A stretch of 64,000 bases of DNA, from the NCBI RefSeq assembly GCF_009910845.1, contig NZ_SIJB01000029.1:175632-239631 (forward strand), in the 5' to 3' direction. The notes under the pieces were generated by a model. It worked only from the letters and a program-made list of their open reading frames with translations, ran no database searches and was not told the origin of the DNA. Shown here piece by piece: positions 24,781 to 34,946 of this stretch (position 1 is its first letter; each line of letters starts with the position of its first letter). The translations under genes were made by a program, and so were the position numbers. Source of the DNA: Chengkuizengella marina (lineage in GTDB: Bacteria; Bacillota; Bacilli; Paenibacillales; KCTC-33759).

Positions 24781-25902
24781 ATGGCAAACATGACAATACA
24801 AAAACAAGTTTTTGTAAAGGAATTATTAAATTGGTTTAGAGAAAATAAAAGAGATTTGCCTTGGAGAAAGCACAAAAATCCATACTTTATTTGGATATCA
24901 GAAATTATGTTACAGCAAACGAGAGTAGATACAGTTATTCCATATTTTCAAAATTTTATAAATAAGTTTCCTACAATAGATGCACTTGCAGATGCTTCTG
25001 AAGATGAAGTTCTAAAAGCATGGGAAGGTTTAGGTTATTACTCAAGGGCTAGAAATTTACATAGTGCAGTAAAAGAAGTGAAGGCAAGTTACGGTTCTGT
25101 TGTACCCAATAACCAAAATGATATTTCTTCATTAAAAGGGGTAGGTCCTTATACTGCGGGTGCTGTATTAAGTATTGCATACGATAAACCTGAACCAGCG
25201 GTTGATGGGAATGTGATGAGAGTATTGTCTAGGTACTTTTTAATTCAAGAAGATATTACAAAAGTTTCTACTAGAACCTCTATGGAAAAAATCATAAGAG
25301 AAATCATCCCACATCATGCTGCTAGTGATTTTAATCAAGGGCTTATGGAGTTAGGGGCATTAATTTGTTCTCCAAAATCACCAAGGTGTCAGACTTGTCC
25401 AGTGATGGAACATTGTGAAGCGCATTTAAATGGAATAGAAACTTCTTTACCAATTAAGAAAAAGCAAAAACCTCCAAAAGTAGAACAAAGATTAGTTGCT
25501 CTTATTGAAGGAAAAGGTGTTAATGAAGGTAAGATTTTGATTCGTCAGAGACCTAATAAAGGTTTATTAGCTGGGATGTGGGAATTACCTCATTACATAA
25601 CAGAGAATCAAACTACAGATTGGATGGGATCTGATGAAATGAATGAGGATTATGTGATTGATCAATATGCTTTAGAAACAGGAACAGAGCTTGGTCATGG
25701 ACAGTATATGTTTGATATCAATCATGTATTTAGTCATATTTATTGGGATATGAAAGTATTTCGATTCAAAGAAGATCATAGTTTAATAGAAAAAGATTTA
25801 ATGCAACAAAAAAATAAATATCGTTATGTTTGGATTTCATTACATGAAGTAGATCAATATGTGTTTCCAAATGTATTCTTGAGAATTTTTAAACAGGTTT
25901 AG
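24781..25902 (+). CDS. mutY: A/G-specific adenine DNA glycosylase
   Basis: Removes adenine mispaired with 8-oxoguanine. It has 373 residues in the usual order: catalytic Glu in SEIMLQQTRVDTV, helix-hairpin-helix LKGVGPYTAGAV followed by catalytic Asp in AVDGNVMRVLSR, and the [4Fe-4S] loop CSPKSPRCQTCPVMEHC. A MutT-like C-terminal domain for 8-oxoG recognition contains LLAGMWELP and FSHIYWDMKVF. The start follows TTAGGAGAG. No operon partner is evident. Confidence 0.95.
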   Translation: MANMTIQKQVFVKELLNWFRENKRDLPWRKHKNPYFIWISEIMLQQTRVDTVIPYFQNFINKFPTIDALADASEDEVLKAWEGLGYYSRARNLHSAVKEVKASYGSVVPNNQNDISSLKGVGPYTAGAVLSIAYDKPEPAVDGNVMRVLSRYFLIQEDITKVSTRTSMEKIIREIIPHHAASDFNQGLMELGALICSPKSPRCQTCPVMEHCEAHLNGIETSLPIKKKQKPPKVEQRLVALIEGKGVNEGKILIRQRPNKGLLAGMWELPHYITENQTTDWMGSDEMNEDYVIDQYALETGTELGHGQYMFDINHVFSHIYWDMKVFRFKEDHSLIEKDLMQQKNKYRYVWISLHEVDQYVFPNVFLRIFKQV

Positions 25903-26340
25903 TTTTTATCATATATCTTTTTATCTATAGTAAAAGTCTGATCTAAAATTTCATGCAAACCCATATTCTATGGCAAACAAAAGAATCCATTTTGAAAAAA
26001 AGATTGATTCAAAATGGATTCTTAAATTTGAGATTGACTTCTTGATTATTATAAAAAAGTGTGATCATTATATTATCTATCTTCTCCAACAATTGCGCCA
26101 TATAGGTTGAAGGAAAAACTTAGTAACAGTTTAGGACCCACAAGCAGTTAAAAGGAAAGTTGTTGTAAGAGCTTTCTAAACAATATTATATGGTATATTT
26201 TTTTAATTAGAATATGAAGAAATAGTTTAGCACTGAAATGTCACAATTCAGGTGAAATGATTAAGTTGAATTACAGTCACGGATAAAGCCAAGTTTCCCA
26301 TTCTCTCTTGTTATAATAACAGAATAAAACAAGAGCCTAA
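25903..26340. other. 438-bp intergenic region with two inverted repeats, no gene seen
   Basis: A perfect 15-bp inverted repeat (25981-25995 with 26009-26023, 13-nt loop, arm AAGAATCCATTTTGA) lies 80 bp after mutY but lacks a T run; it may still end mutY or stabilise its mRNA. A second repeat, CTCTTGTT/AACAAGAG (26305-26335), lies just beyond the stop of the leftward EEP gene. The rest is AT-rich with no credible reading frame or RNA that I can name. Confidence 0.6.
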
Positions 26341-27399
26341 TTATTTTAACTTTAATATTGTAGTAACAGGATTATGGTCACTATGTTCAAATCCTAAATC
26401 ATGTCCCTTTACATCTACAATTTCTATATTCTCTGACACTAAAAATCCATCAATGATGGTTACAAAATTTTCTCCCTCCACAAATGGTTTTATATTATCC
26501 CGTGCGGTCCAAACAGTAGTATCGATCGCCCATTGAAATTCATCCTCGGTAAAATTCTCTGGTAATTGTACGAGCCATTCAGGCCATTCCTCCATAAATT
26601 TCGGGTCTTCCAACTGAGCCTCAAACAGAAGATGATTCCAATCACCACCTAAAACGACATAATCGCCATTTTTGTAGTGTTCCTTCATATATTCTTTTAA
26701 GAAAGTGATTTGTTGAGCTCTTATTTTCCCACCTTTATCGTATGCCGATAAATGAACGTTTATCATTCTTAAATATTTTCCATTATCAACTGGTATTTTG
26801 GTTTCAATAATGGCTCGATCTAATTCAAACAATTGAACAGGCCATTTTTCTCTTCCTGGAAGCTGGTATCTTGTAGACTCATCTATCTTATACTTAGAAA
26901 AAGAAAGTAGACCACTATTGACATAGCCCATTGGATTTAAAATCGGAACGGGTACCCATGGAGTGTTATAGTTATATGCAAAGGTTGAACCATAACCTTT
27001 TAAACGTTCTTTAAACATAGTTACTTGATTCGTGTTATAGGATCTACTAGCTTTAACATCTATTTCTTGTATAAGAATAAAATCAGAATCTGTATTTTGT
27101 AAAAAACTTTGAGTATTTTCAAGATTGTTCAACGTTTGCTTTTCACTACTTGAACGTGAGCCTTTTCCCCCGTCCATAAAAAAGTCTTGGTCCTTATCCA
27201 ATCCCCCATATCCAATATTAAAAATAGTCGTACTAAATGGCTCTCCCTGCTTTAATACCTTTTGGTTGTTATTTTCAACCTCCAACTCAATAACATCTTC
27301 AGGCATTTCCTCCGTTATGGTCATAAAGGCTAAAAACAATGCAAGAGAAAGACCTACAACAACTATTAAAATTACAAATAATTTAATTGTTTTTTTCAA
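26341..27399 (-). CDS. Membrane-anchored endonuclease/exonuclease/phosphatase (EEP) family protein
   Basis: A 352-residue protein with one N-terminal membrane segment (TIKLFVILIVVVGLSLALFLAF), probably facing outside. The EEP fold follows: FNIGYGG, QEID, INVHLSAYDKGG, GGDWNH, IDGFLVS and the C-terminal HSDHNPV. Those Asn, Glu, Asp and His motifs hold the metal and active site in nucleases, sphingomyelinases and phosphatases of this superfamily, so it is likely active. The substrate is unknown; surface DNA or a phosphodiester are possibilities. The gene is alone, divergent from the ABC exporter operon. Confidence 0.82.
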   Translation of the reverse strand: MKKTIKLFVILIVVVGLSLALFLAFMTITEEMPEDVIELEVENNNQKVLKQGEPFSTTIFNIGYGGLDKDQDFFMDGGKGSRSSSEKQTLNNLENTQSFLQNTDSDFILIQEIDVKASRSYNTNQVTMFKERLKGYGSTFAYNYNTPWVPVPILNPMGYVNSGLLSFSKYKIDESTRYQLPGREKWPVQLFELDRAIIETKIPVDNGKYLRMINVHLSAYDKGGKIRAQQITFLKEYMKEHYKNGDYVVLGGDWNHLLFEAQLEDPKFMEEWPEWLVQLPENFTEDEFQWAIDTTVWTARDNIKPFVEGENFVTIIDGFLVSENIEIVDVKGHDLGFEHSDHNPVTTILKLK

Positions 27400-27735
27400 A
27401 TGAATACTCCCCCTTATTAACTTATTATTCTAGATTATTGTGACTCCCACCTTCTTATAAATCATTAATGAACCCAATCTTTCAGAGTTTGATCAAACAA
27501 AGGACAAGATGTAAAATCAAATGAAACCTCTTCTAATCTCTTCTCGTAGTTAAATCATATAAATTGAATTCGATTTCATTAAAGTTTGGGGTTTTCTTTT
27601 GTGTTATTTTAAGATAATTTGTTATTTCATTAGATAATAAGCCAAATTCATTGTGTTCACCTTTATACCAAGTATAATTGTTTTAAAATACCCATAGAAG
27701 ATGTAGTTAGAACTTTTAAAGATAGGGGGAATGTA
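27400..27735 (+). promoter_or_regulatory. Divergent intergenic region with probable promoter of the ABC exporter operon
   Basis: TTGTGT (27651-27656), a 16-bp spacer and TATAAT (27673-27678) make a reasonable sigma-A promoter about 55 bp upstream of the first exporter gene. A short palindrome, GTTTGATCAAAC, occurs near 27487. I see no gene or conserved RNA here. Confidence 0.5.
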
Positions 27736-28467
27736 ATGATTCTCGAACAACAACGTAAAATAGATCCCAAACAAGATTCAATTATGGTAGCACAAGGAGT
27801 AAAAAGAACATTTGGCAAAGGGCACAATGCTGTTCACGCTTTAAAAAATGTGAACTTAAACATACCTAGAGGTTGTTTAGTAGCACTAAAAGGCAGATCT
27901 GGTTCTGGTAAAACAACACTATTAAATGTACTGGGAACATTGGATCAACCTACGGAAGGGAATGTTTTTTTTCAAAACAATAATATATCGAATTTATCAG
28001 ATAAAGAACGGACGAATCTTCGAAGGAAAGATATTGGACTCATCTTTCAATCGTTTGCTCTAACACCCTATATGACTGCGTTAGAAAATGTTGAATTTGC
28101 ATTAAGAATTGCTGGCATTCCAAGTAAAGAGCATTTGAAACTAGCAGAGGAAGCTTTAAGTTTGGTAGGTTTGAAAAAAAGAATGAAACATAGACCTTAT
28201 GAGTTATCTGGAGGGGAGCAACAAAGAGTAGCCATTGCCAGATGTATTGCTCAGCAGCCAGCATTAATTTTAGCGGATGAACCAACAGCTGAATTAGACA
28301 GTAAAATGGGTTTTCAAATTATTCAATTGTTTAAGAAATGCATTCAAGATACAGGTATGACGATTGTATTAACTACACATGACCCGGATGTTATGGAATT
28401 GGTAGATTATCTGTATGAATTGGAGGATGGCGAAATTGTTCAATCAAACCAAAATGCAATCGATTAA
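27736..28467 (+). CDS. ABC transporter ATPase, MacB/LolD-type
   Basis: A 243-residue nucleotide-binding protein with Walker A GRSGSGKTT, Q-loop FQSFAL, signature [12 protein letters not shown] and Walker B LILADEPTAELD. It resembles the ATPases paired with FtsX-fold permeases. It is first in a four-gene unit (ATPase, adaptor, permease, second ATPase); the adaptor gene starts inside its 3' end. The start follows AGGGGGAATGTA. Confidence 0.88.
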   Translation: MILEQQRKIDPKQDSIMVAQGVKRTFGKGHNAVHALKNVNLNIPRGCLVALKGRSGSGKTTLLNVLGTLDQPTEGNVFFQNNNISNLSDKERTNLRRKDIGLIFQSFALTPYMTALENVEFALRIAGIPSKEHLKLAEEALSLVGLKKRMKHRPYELSGGEQQRVAIARCIAQQPALILADEPTAELDSKMGFQIIQLFKKCIQDTGMTIVLTTHDPDVMELVDYLYELEDGEIVQSNQNAID

Positions 28468-29692
28468 ATTTATTTTCATACCTTTTTTAATTTTCACCCT
28501 AGCTGGATGTTCATTGATTCCTGTAGAAGAAGATGATTTAGCTCCCCCTTTAATAGAACCAAAAAAAGAAGAAGTGAGGCTGTTAACTGTTGAAAAAGGC
28601 TCCATTGTAAAAAACCTTAATTTACAAGGGAATTTCAGATCTTCTATATCAGAATCTCTATATTTTAAACAACATGGTGGAAGAATTGTGTCCATTGATG
28701 TGAAATTAGGAGATACAGTGTCCAAAGGAGATGTGATCGCTCAGTTAGAAAATGAAGAATTAACCAAAAGAGTTCAACAACAAAAGCTTGCGTTGGAGAG
28801 AGCAAAAATTGAATTGCAAAGAGCTCAGCAAGAAATTGAGTTGAATTTGCCAGACACGCAAATCGATCTTGATTTAAAAAGTTTAGAAGCATCTATCGAG
28901 GATGCAAAAACGAACTTAGAAAGAACAACACGTTTATATGAAGAAGGAGCTGTTTCCCTGCAAGATCTAGAAGTTGCACAGCAACAAGTAGAGCAATTGG
29001 AGCTTTCTTATGAAAAACTCCTGATTAGTACTGAAGGTAGTAAGGCTTATCCAGTTGATGAACAATACATTAGATTATTAGAAATTAACGTAGAAACTGC
29101 CCAGATTGAATATAACTATCTGCAGGCGCAATTGAGTAATACGAAATTGGTCGCGAATATTGATGGTGTTGTTACTTATATTAATACTTTAAAAAGAGGG
29201 GAAGAAGTCATTGCTTACGATCCTATCGTTGACATTTCTAATTCTGAAAATTTATTCATTCTAGCAACATTGGATAATGCAGAAGAAATTTTAGAAGCCA
29301 AAGATGCGGAAATTAATCAGCCTGTTGAAGTAACATACGATGGTAAGACCTATATAGGAACAGTAGTACAAACACCTGAAACTGCTCCAGAATCTGCGGA
29401 TAGAGAAGTGACAGAACTTAATAAGACATCCATATTTGTGAAACCAAATGAGGAACTTCCTGATGGGGTCGACATTGGTGATCGTGTTGATGTAAAGATT
29501 ACGTTAGTTGAAAAGGAAGATACGATTGTAATTCCTTCTGCTAGTTTACATAGCTATTTGGCTCGTAACTTTGTAAAAGTGTTAGATGGTGAAAGTAGAG
29601 TTGAGGTTGATGTTGAAATTGGTATAGAAACAAAAACAGAAGTTGAAATCATTAGTGGTTTAGAAGAAGGTCAACAATTGATTCTTAACTAA
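28436..29692 (+). CDS. Lipoprotein adaptor of the ABC exporter (HlyD/MacA family)
   Basis: A 418-residue membrane-fusion-type adaptor. The signal IKFIFIPFLIFTLAGC ends in a lipobox Cys. Next come a split biotinyl-lipoyl domain (IDVKLGDTVSKGDVIAQLEN), a coiled-coil hairpin (about residues 100-215, rich in Gln, Leu and Glu), and beta-barrel regions to a C-terminal EIISGLEEGQQLIL. TTG at 28436, nine bases after GGAGG, is preferred over ATG codons at 28415 and 28454. It links the permease to extracellular steps, as YknX does in Bacillus. Confidence 0.85.
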   Translation: MFNQTKMQSIKFIFIPFLIFTLAGCSLIPVEEDDLAPPLIEPKKEEVRLLTVEKGSIVKNLNLQGNFRSSISESLYFKQHGGRIVSIDVKLGDTVSKGDVIAQLENEELTKRVQQQKLALERAKIELQRAQQEIELNLPDTQIDLDLKSLEASIEDAKTNLERTTRLYEEGAVSLQDLEVAQQQVEQLELSYEKLLISTEGSKAYPVDEQYIRLLEINVETAQIEYNYLQAQLSNTKLVANIDGVVTYINTLKRGEEVIAYDPIVDISNSENLFILATLDNAEEILEAKDAEINQPVEVTYDGKTYIGTVVQTPETAPESADREVTELNKTSIFVKPNEELPDGVDIGDRVDVKITLVEKEDTIVIPSASLHSYLARNFVKVLDGESRVEVDVEIGIETKTEVEIISGLEEGQQLILN

Positions 29693-29701
29693 AGGGGGTA
29701 A

Positions 29702-32599
29702 ATGATGGCTATTCTTACAATGATCATTCGAAAAATGATCAAAAACAAATGGCTTGAAGTCAGTTTACTGCTCGGTTTAATGCTTTCCGTTGCCCTCACT
29801 AGTAGTATTCCTATCTATACAAATGCCATTTTGCATCGGATGTTAGTAAAAGATCTTCAGAATTTACAATTGAAAGAAGACATATTTCCTGGTCGATTTG
29901 ATGTTTCATCTTCTATAAGAAGTTCAATGCCGCCTGAAGATCGGGAAAGCTATCTTTCAAGTGTAGATAAATATATGGAGGTACAAATTCCAGAGCAACT
30001 TTCATTACCAATAATAAGTTATGCCAAACATAGAGAAACATTAAATTACTCTTTTATTCCACTTGAAGAATTTAATTTTTTAAATGAATTAGCAGATGAT
30101 GAAGAGAAAACAAATCCATTGAGTAGTAAAAAAATCAATATAGTGGGTTCATCTGAATTAAATGATCATATCAAGCTTGTAGATGGGCGACTGCCATCAA
30201 ACCAAGTAGAAAATGATGTTTATGAAGTAATGATAACGGAAGGGTCCCTTTCTGCATTAAACATTACATTAAATAAAGAAATTGTTATTCTAGATGGTAG
30301 TAATAAACTAATCACTGTGAATCCTGTTGGTATTTTTGAACCTAAGGATTATAGTGATGTGTACTTTAATAAAAGTCTATCTAATACATCACTTTATTTA
30401 GATTTTGACTTGTTCGAAGAGAAATTTACTTCAGAGAATATATTACCTGTAAGGAACAGTTATTGGAACGTATCTTTTGATTATCAAAGTATACGATTAA
30501 CATCGGTTGATAAATTAATTGATGCTTTTACGGGTCTGAAAGGATACTTAACCCCTTATACAAATAATGACAAAAATATTAAAGGGAATGAAGTTGAATT
30601 TCCAATTATAAGCATACTGGAAAACTATGATATGAAACAACAAAAGTTAAAAACGATGGTTTCGTTTCTATACATTCCAGTATTAATTATGATTGCTTTT
30701 TACATCTTTTTAGTTTCGAACTTAATCATTGAAAGGCAGAAAACGGAAATTTCTGTCTTGAGAAGTCGAGGTGCAAATCGTCTACAAATTTTAGGCGGTT
30801 ATTTAATCGAAGGGTTAATTTTAGGGAGTATCGCTTATTTTTCTGGAATATATTTGGCAAAATTGTTTACTTTGATATTAGGTTCTTCTAATGGTTTTTT
30901 ACAATTTGTGCAGCGAACATCTTTAACGGTTGAAATTACTGGTGGAGCTTATGTTTACGCAGCTTTTGCCGTTGTAGGAACTATTATTATGATGTTAGTG
31001 CCTGCGTTTATTCATACACGTCAAAATATTGTTAGCTTAAAGAGAAGCATGTCTAGAAGTAAAAAGACTTCATTTTTACATAAATTTTATTTAGATATCG
31101 TATTTATGTGCGTTGGGTTGTATGGGTTATATACTTTTAAAAATCAAATGAAAGATTTTATTAATTCTGGAGTATTTACGAATGAATTTTCAATTGATCC
31201 TCTTTTATTTATCGTTCCTAACCTTTTCATAATCGGAATGGGATTATTTCTTCTTCGTATATACCCATGGATGATTCAGTTTATATATTGGTTTGGTAAA
31301 AAAAGATGGAGTCCAGCCTCTTATTCTACCTTATTGCAGGTCGGGCGTTCTTCTACACAATATCAACTATTGATGGTATTTATTATTTTGACACTTTCAA
31401 CAGGGATGTTTAGTGCTAGTGCAGCAAGAACAATTAATAGTAATATGATTGATAAAATTTCCTATACAAATGGAGCAGATATCGTGATGGAAGTGGAATT
31501 TGGAAACGACAATCCTGACCAATATCTGCCTGGAGCTTCAGAAGATGCATTGGATAATACACATACAAACTATATTGAACCTTCTATAGAGGTTTTTAAA
31601 AACTTACCCGGAATTGAACATATCACAAGAGTATTTAAAGAGAATAATGTGAATTTCACCAATAGTAAAGTAAATACAAAAGTACAATTAATGGGAATTG
31701 ATACAGCAGATTTTGGACGTGTAGCATGGTTTAAAGAAGGTTTAATGGATCATCATTTTTATGATTATTTAAATTTAATCGCAACCAATCCTCAGGCTAT
31801 TTTGATTTCAAAATCTATTGCAGATACTCATGAAATTAAAGTAGGTGATATTGTGAACATGGGGTGGATTGGTACGAATAATGTTGAATTTATTGTGTAT
31901 GGGATTATTGATTATTGGCCAAGCTGGAATCCAAATTCTGTACCAAAGCCTAGTATAACAGCTTCAGAAACACCACAATTGGTTGTAGGCCATTTAGATT
32001 TCATACAATCTCGCTTGGCACTTAGACCTTATGAATTTTGGGCTAAATTAAAGCCTGATTTTTCAAATACAGCTCAGTTGTATGATTCCATAGAAGAAAA
32101 GCGTATCTGGTTAAATGATTTAACAAATTCAAATGCTCAGATTATTAAGGTTAAAAATGATCCATTTCAGTTAGCGATTAACGGTGTTATGACCTTAGGT
32201 TTTATTATTTCTATTTTAATTAGCTTATGTGGGTTTTTATTGTACTGGATTTTAACACTGAAGGGCAGAACACTTCAATTAGGAATGTTGCGTGCAATGG
32301 GGCTTAGATTTTCAGAGTTGGTTAAAATGCTGATATTAGAGCAAACACTGACAACGGGTGCAGCGATGATAATGGGAATAATAACAGGTGTTGTGACGAG
32401 CAGATTGTTTGTAACTTTATTTCAAATTACATTTAATCCACTTGAACAGGTCCCACCGTTTCAAGTTGTCATCGATCCTTCAGATCAAAGGCAGATTTAT
32501 ATCATAGTTAGCATGATTATTTTGATTGGTATTATGATATTAGGATATATGCTATCACGAATCAAAATTCATCAGGCCTTAAAATTAGGGGAGGATTGA
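29702..32599 (+). CDS. Large FtsX-fold ABC permease (965 aa)
   Basis: An unusually large single-chain permease. It starts with a membrane segment (SLLLGLMLSVALTSSIPIY) and a periplasm-equivalent domain to about residue 320. A first FtsX-type block follows (SNLIIERQKTEISVLRSRGANR), then a second extracellular domain (about residues 590-820) and a second FtsX block (LKGRTLQLGMLRAMGLRFSE) with the last helices. Two FtsX blocks in one chain give a complete transporter without dimerisation. With two different ATPases in the operon, an asymmetric complex is likely. The substrate could be a peptide, lipid or antibiotic. Confidence 0.87.
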   Translation: MMAILTMIIRKMIKNKWLEVSLLLGLMLSVALTSSIPIYTNAILHRMLVKDLQNLQLKEDIFPGRFDVSSSIRSSMPPEDRESYLSSVDKYMEVQIPEQLSLPIISYAKHRETLNYSFIPLEEFNFLNELADDEEKTNPLSSKKINIVGSSELNDHIKLVDGRLPSNQVENDVYEVMITEGSLSALNITLNKEIVILDGSNKLITVNPVGIFEPKDYSDVYFNKSLSNTSLYLDFDLFEEKFTSENILPVRNSYWNVSFDYQSIRLTSVDKLIDAFTGLKGYLTPYTNNDKNIKGNEVEFPIISILENYDMKQQKLKTMVSFLYIPVLIMIAFYIFLVSNLIIERQKTEISVLRSRGANRLQILGGYLIEGLILGSIAYFSGIYLAKLFTLILGSSNGFLQFVQRTSLTVEITGGAYVYAAFAVVGTIIMMLVPAFIHTRQNIVSLKRSMSRSKKTSFLHKFYLDIVFMCVGLYGLYTFKNQMKDFINSGVFTNEFSIDPLLFIVPNLFIIGMGLFLLRIYPWMIQFIYWFGKKRWSPASYSTLLQVGRSSTQYQLLMVFIILTLSTGMFSASAARTINSNMIDKISYTNGADIVMEVEFGNDNPDQYLPGASEDALDNTHTNYIEPSIEVFKNLPGIEHITRVFKENNVNFTNSKVNTKVQLMGIDTADFGRVAWFKEGLMDHHFYDYLNLIATNPQAILISKSIADTHEIKVGDIVNMGWIGTNNVEFIVYGIIDYWPSWNPNSVPKPSITASETPQLVVGHLDFIQSRLALRPYEFWAKLKPDFSNTAQLYDSIEEKRIWLNDLTNSNAQIIKVKNDPFQLAINGVMTLGFIISILISLCGFLLYWILTLKGRTLQLGMLRAMGLRFSELVKMLILEQTLTTGAAMIMGIITGVVTSRLFVTLFQITFNPLEQVPPFQVVIDPSDQRQIYIIVSMIILIGIMILGYMLSRIKIHQALKLGED

Positions 32600-32602
32600 G
32601 AT

Positions 32603-33538
32603 ATGATTTTGTGCGAAAATCTAGTGAAGATTTACAAAATTGCCGATCTTGAGGTAGTGGCCTTACAGGGGTTAGATCTTGAAGTGAAGGATGGCGAACT
32701 AATGGCTATCATCGGAAATAGCGGCAGTGGCAAATCTACTCTATTAAATATGTTAGGTGGTTTAGATCGTCCATCAGCAGGAACTGTTTCTGTCAATGGA
32801 TTAGATTTATTAAAGTTTAAAGAGAAAGATTATGTTAAATATAAACGAGAGACGGTAGGATTTGTTTGGCAAAATAATGCAAGGAATCTAATTCCATATT
32901 TAACAGCTTTAGAAAATGTAGAGCTACCTATTCTTTTAAAGGGTCGTCGTAAAAAAGAACGGGCTAAGGAACTTCTGGAAGCAGTTGGACTAGGACATCG
33001 AATGAATAACACATTAAATCAGCTCTCAGGTGGAGAACAGCAGCGTGTAGCCATCGCTATCGCTTTAGCGAATCGTCCAAAATTACTGTTAGCCGATGAG
33101 CCTACAGGGTCTTTAGATACTAAAATGTCTGATCAAATCTTAGATTTGTTCCAAAAATTAAACGAAGAATATGGATTGACGATTGTGATCGTAACACATG
33201 ATCCATTATTAGCTAAAAAGGTGAATCGTGTTGTCGCTATTCGAGATGGAAAAACCTCATCAGAAATGATTCGAAAAAGATCAGTTGAGGAGCTCGATCA
33301 ATTAGGTCTTGGCTTTGAAGAAGATGAGACACATGAAGAATTCGCAATTCTAGATAAAGCTGGTAGATTGCAAATTCCTGATACTTATTTAAAGTCCATA
33401 GGATTAGAAGATAGTAATAAAGTCCAACTGCAACTTGAGGATAGCAAAATTATTCTTACCTCCCCAAATGATAACGAAAAAGGGAAAAAAGGCAAGATTG
33501 AGAACCAGTATAAAGAGGATAAAGAGACAGAGAATTAA
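32603..33538 (+). CDS. ABC transporter ATPase with C-terminal AbrB-like domain
   Basis: Residues 1 to about 225 form a standard ATPase: Walker [11 protein letters not shown]-loop WQNNAR, signature [12 protein letters not shown], Walker [13 protein letters not shown]. After a linker, residues about 246-290 read [20 protein letters not shown] followed by [11 protein letters not shown], which looks like an AbrB/SpoVT-type swapped-hairpin domain; a charged Lys/Glu tail ends the protein. The domain could mediate dimerisation or bind DNA or a regulator. The gene starts 3 bp after the permease gene. It is the last gene before a terminator. Confidence 0.85.
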   Translation: MILCENLVKIYKIADLEVVALQGLDLEVKDGELMAIIGNSGSGKSTLLNMLGGLDRPSAGTVSVNGLDLLKFKEKDYVKYKRETVGFVWQNNARNLIPYLTALENVELPILLKGRRKKERAKELLEAVGLGHRMNNTLNQLSGGEQQRVAIAIALANRPKLLLADEPTGSLDTKMSDQILDLFQKLNEEYGLTIVIVTHDPLLAKKVNRVVAIRDGKTSSEMIRKRSVEELDQLGLGFEEDETHEEFAILDKAGRLQIPDTYLKSIGLEDSNKVQLQLEDSKIILTSPNDNEKGKKGKIENQYKEDKETEN

Positions 33539-33697
33539 AAATGGCTTGATGCAAATCCTGATGAGTGTGTTGTTAACAATCCGCAAAAGCCTAGCACATA
33601 AACTCAAGTATTACATATTATAAATTAAGCAATTAGAAATAATTGCACACAGAGGTACTTTGATTACTGTCATAAACATTCCTTTCTTTTATTGAAG

Positions 33698-33724
33698 GCT
33701 TCTCCTGTGGGAGAAGCTTTTTTA
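33698..33724 (+). terminator. Terminator of the ABC exporter operon
   Basis: GCTTCTCC/GGAGAAGC with a short TGTG loop is followed by seven T. It lies 160 bp after the last ATPase gene; I see no credible gene in that gap. Confidence 0.88.
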
Positions 33725-33792
33725 TTTGGCTGCAATTGGTCTAAAGGGAGCAATATAGGTCTAGTATTCCCCTTTATTTATTAAAATTTATA

Positions 33793-33885
33793 AAAACCCA
33801 CAAAACCTAATTTGATATACTTCCCTTAAATAGCAGATTATTAAATAAAGGGTAGTATACCATTACATTTAGATTTGTGGGTTTT
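33793..33885. terminator. Nested long hairpin between convergent transcription units
   Basis: The outer stem AAAACCCACAAA/TTTGTGGGTTTT is 12 bp and perfect. Inside, TATACTTCCCTT (33816-33827) pairs with AAGGGTAGTATA (33848-33859) with one mismatch. T runs at the ends of both strands suit bidirectional termination, for sodA on the minus strand and the exporter operon on the plus strand. Confidence 0.65.
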
Positions 33886-33920
33886 CATAATTCTATTCCT
33901 TATTTCATTTAGGTAAAGAT

Positions 33921-34532
33921 TTATTTAGCAGCTTCGTAACGCTTAGCTACTTCATCCCAATTCACTACATTCCAGAATGCACCGATGTAATCTGGACGTT
34001 TGTTTTGATATTTTAAATAATAAGCATGCTCCCAAACATCTAATCCTAAAATTGGAGTTTTACCTTCCATAATCGGGCTGTCTTGATTTGGAGTACTGCT
34101 TACTTCAAGTTTTCCGTTTTGGTCTACACTTAACCAAGCCCAACCACTTCCAAAACGAGTAATGGCTGCATTAGCAAAATCCTCTTTGAATTTATCAAAT
34201 CCACCGAGTTCACTTTCAATTGCATCTGCTAAAGCTCCTGTTGGTGCTCCTCCAGCGTTTGGTGCAATGACTTGCCAGAATAATGAATGATTAGCATGTC
34301 CACCTCCGTTATTACGAACAGCTCCGCGGATGTTTTCAGGAACACTATCTAAGTTAGCAATAAGTTCTTCAATACTTTTACCTTCAAGCTCAGCATTTCC
34401 AGCAATTGCATCGTTTAATTTTGTTACATAAGTTGCATGATGGCGATCATGATGGATCATCATCGTTTGCTCGTCAATGTGTGGTTCAAGTGCATTATTT
34501 GCATATGGTAATTCAGATAATTGATGTGCCAT
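33921..34532 (-). CDS. sodA: Superoxide dismutase (Mn/Fe)
   Basis: A 203-residue cytosolic dismutase. Metal ligands are visible as the first His of MIHHDRHH, the His in GHANHSLFW, and Asp and His of [12 protein letters not shown]. Gly-Gly-His (GGGHANH) and QDSP point to the manganese type. The frame extends six codons upstream, but [15 protein letters not shown] is the family N-terminus and follows GGGAGG by nine bases. A second, fused dismutase is encoded at 43-44 kb. Confidence 0.95.
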   Translation of the reverse strand: MAHQLSELPYANNALEPHIDEQTMMIHHDRHHATYVTKLNDAIAGNAELEGKSIEELIANLDSVPENIRGAVRNNGGGHANHSLFWQVIAPNAGGAPTGALADAIESELGGFDKFKEDFANAAITRFGSGWAWLSVDQNGKLEVSSTPNQDSPIMEGKTPILGLDVWEHAYYLKYQNKRPDYIGAFWNVVNWDEVAKRYEAAK

Positions 34533-34686
34533 GTTAAAAAAACCTCCCATTATATGTATTCAAACAATATTATTACAACCATATTATCACTTATTTTTGA
34601 TAATAAATCAACATTTATGTTTAAAAAGTATGCCTTTTTGGTTTAATAAACATTTTCAATATATTTATGTAAAGTAGGAAGTGTTT

Positions 34687-34890
34687 TCAATCTGTAAAAT
34701 TTGTGTCACCTGTATCACCTCCTCTTCTTTTAATTTCATCTATTATTTTATGATGATAAGAAACACCTTCGGCATTTAACCAGGGGGATAAGTCACTCAT
34801 TGTTTGATGATGCAATTCTAACTCTTCTATCTTCCAATCTTTTAGCTGAACGTCTTGTAGATGCTGTAAATTTCTTTCATTGAAATACAT
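34687..34890 (-). CDS. Small conserved-looking protein, unknown (67 aa)
   Basis: A 67-residue hydrophilic protein beginning MYFNERNLQHLQDVQLKDWK and containing DLSPWLNAEGVSYHHKIIDEI. It has no membrane segment or Cys. An AGGTGATGAG site right upstream supports translation. I do not recognise the family; the His/Trp-containing helices look like a real folded domain. It is divergent from the GNAT gene. Confidence 0.6.
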   Translation of the reverse strand: MYFNERNLQHLQDVQLKDWKIEELELHHQTMSDLSPWLNAEGVSYHHKIIDEIKRRGGDTGDTNFTD

Positions 34891-34946
34891 CTCATCACCT
34901 CAGCATTAATATTTACATCTACAAATTAGTTTATTCTGCATAATTA

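Noticed and set aside
33435..33623. Small overlapping frame at the end of the AbrB-tailed ATPase gene
   Set aside because: It overlaps the ATPase in another frame, lacks a ribosome site and has no recognisable features.
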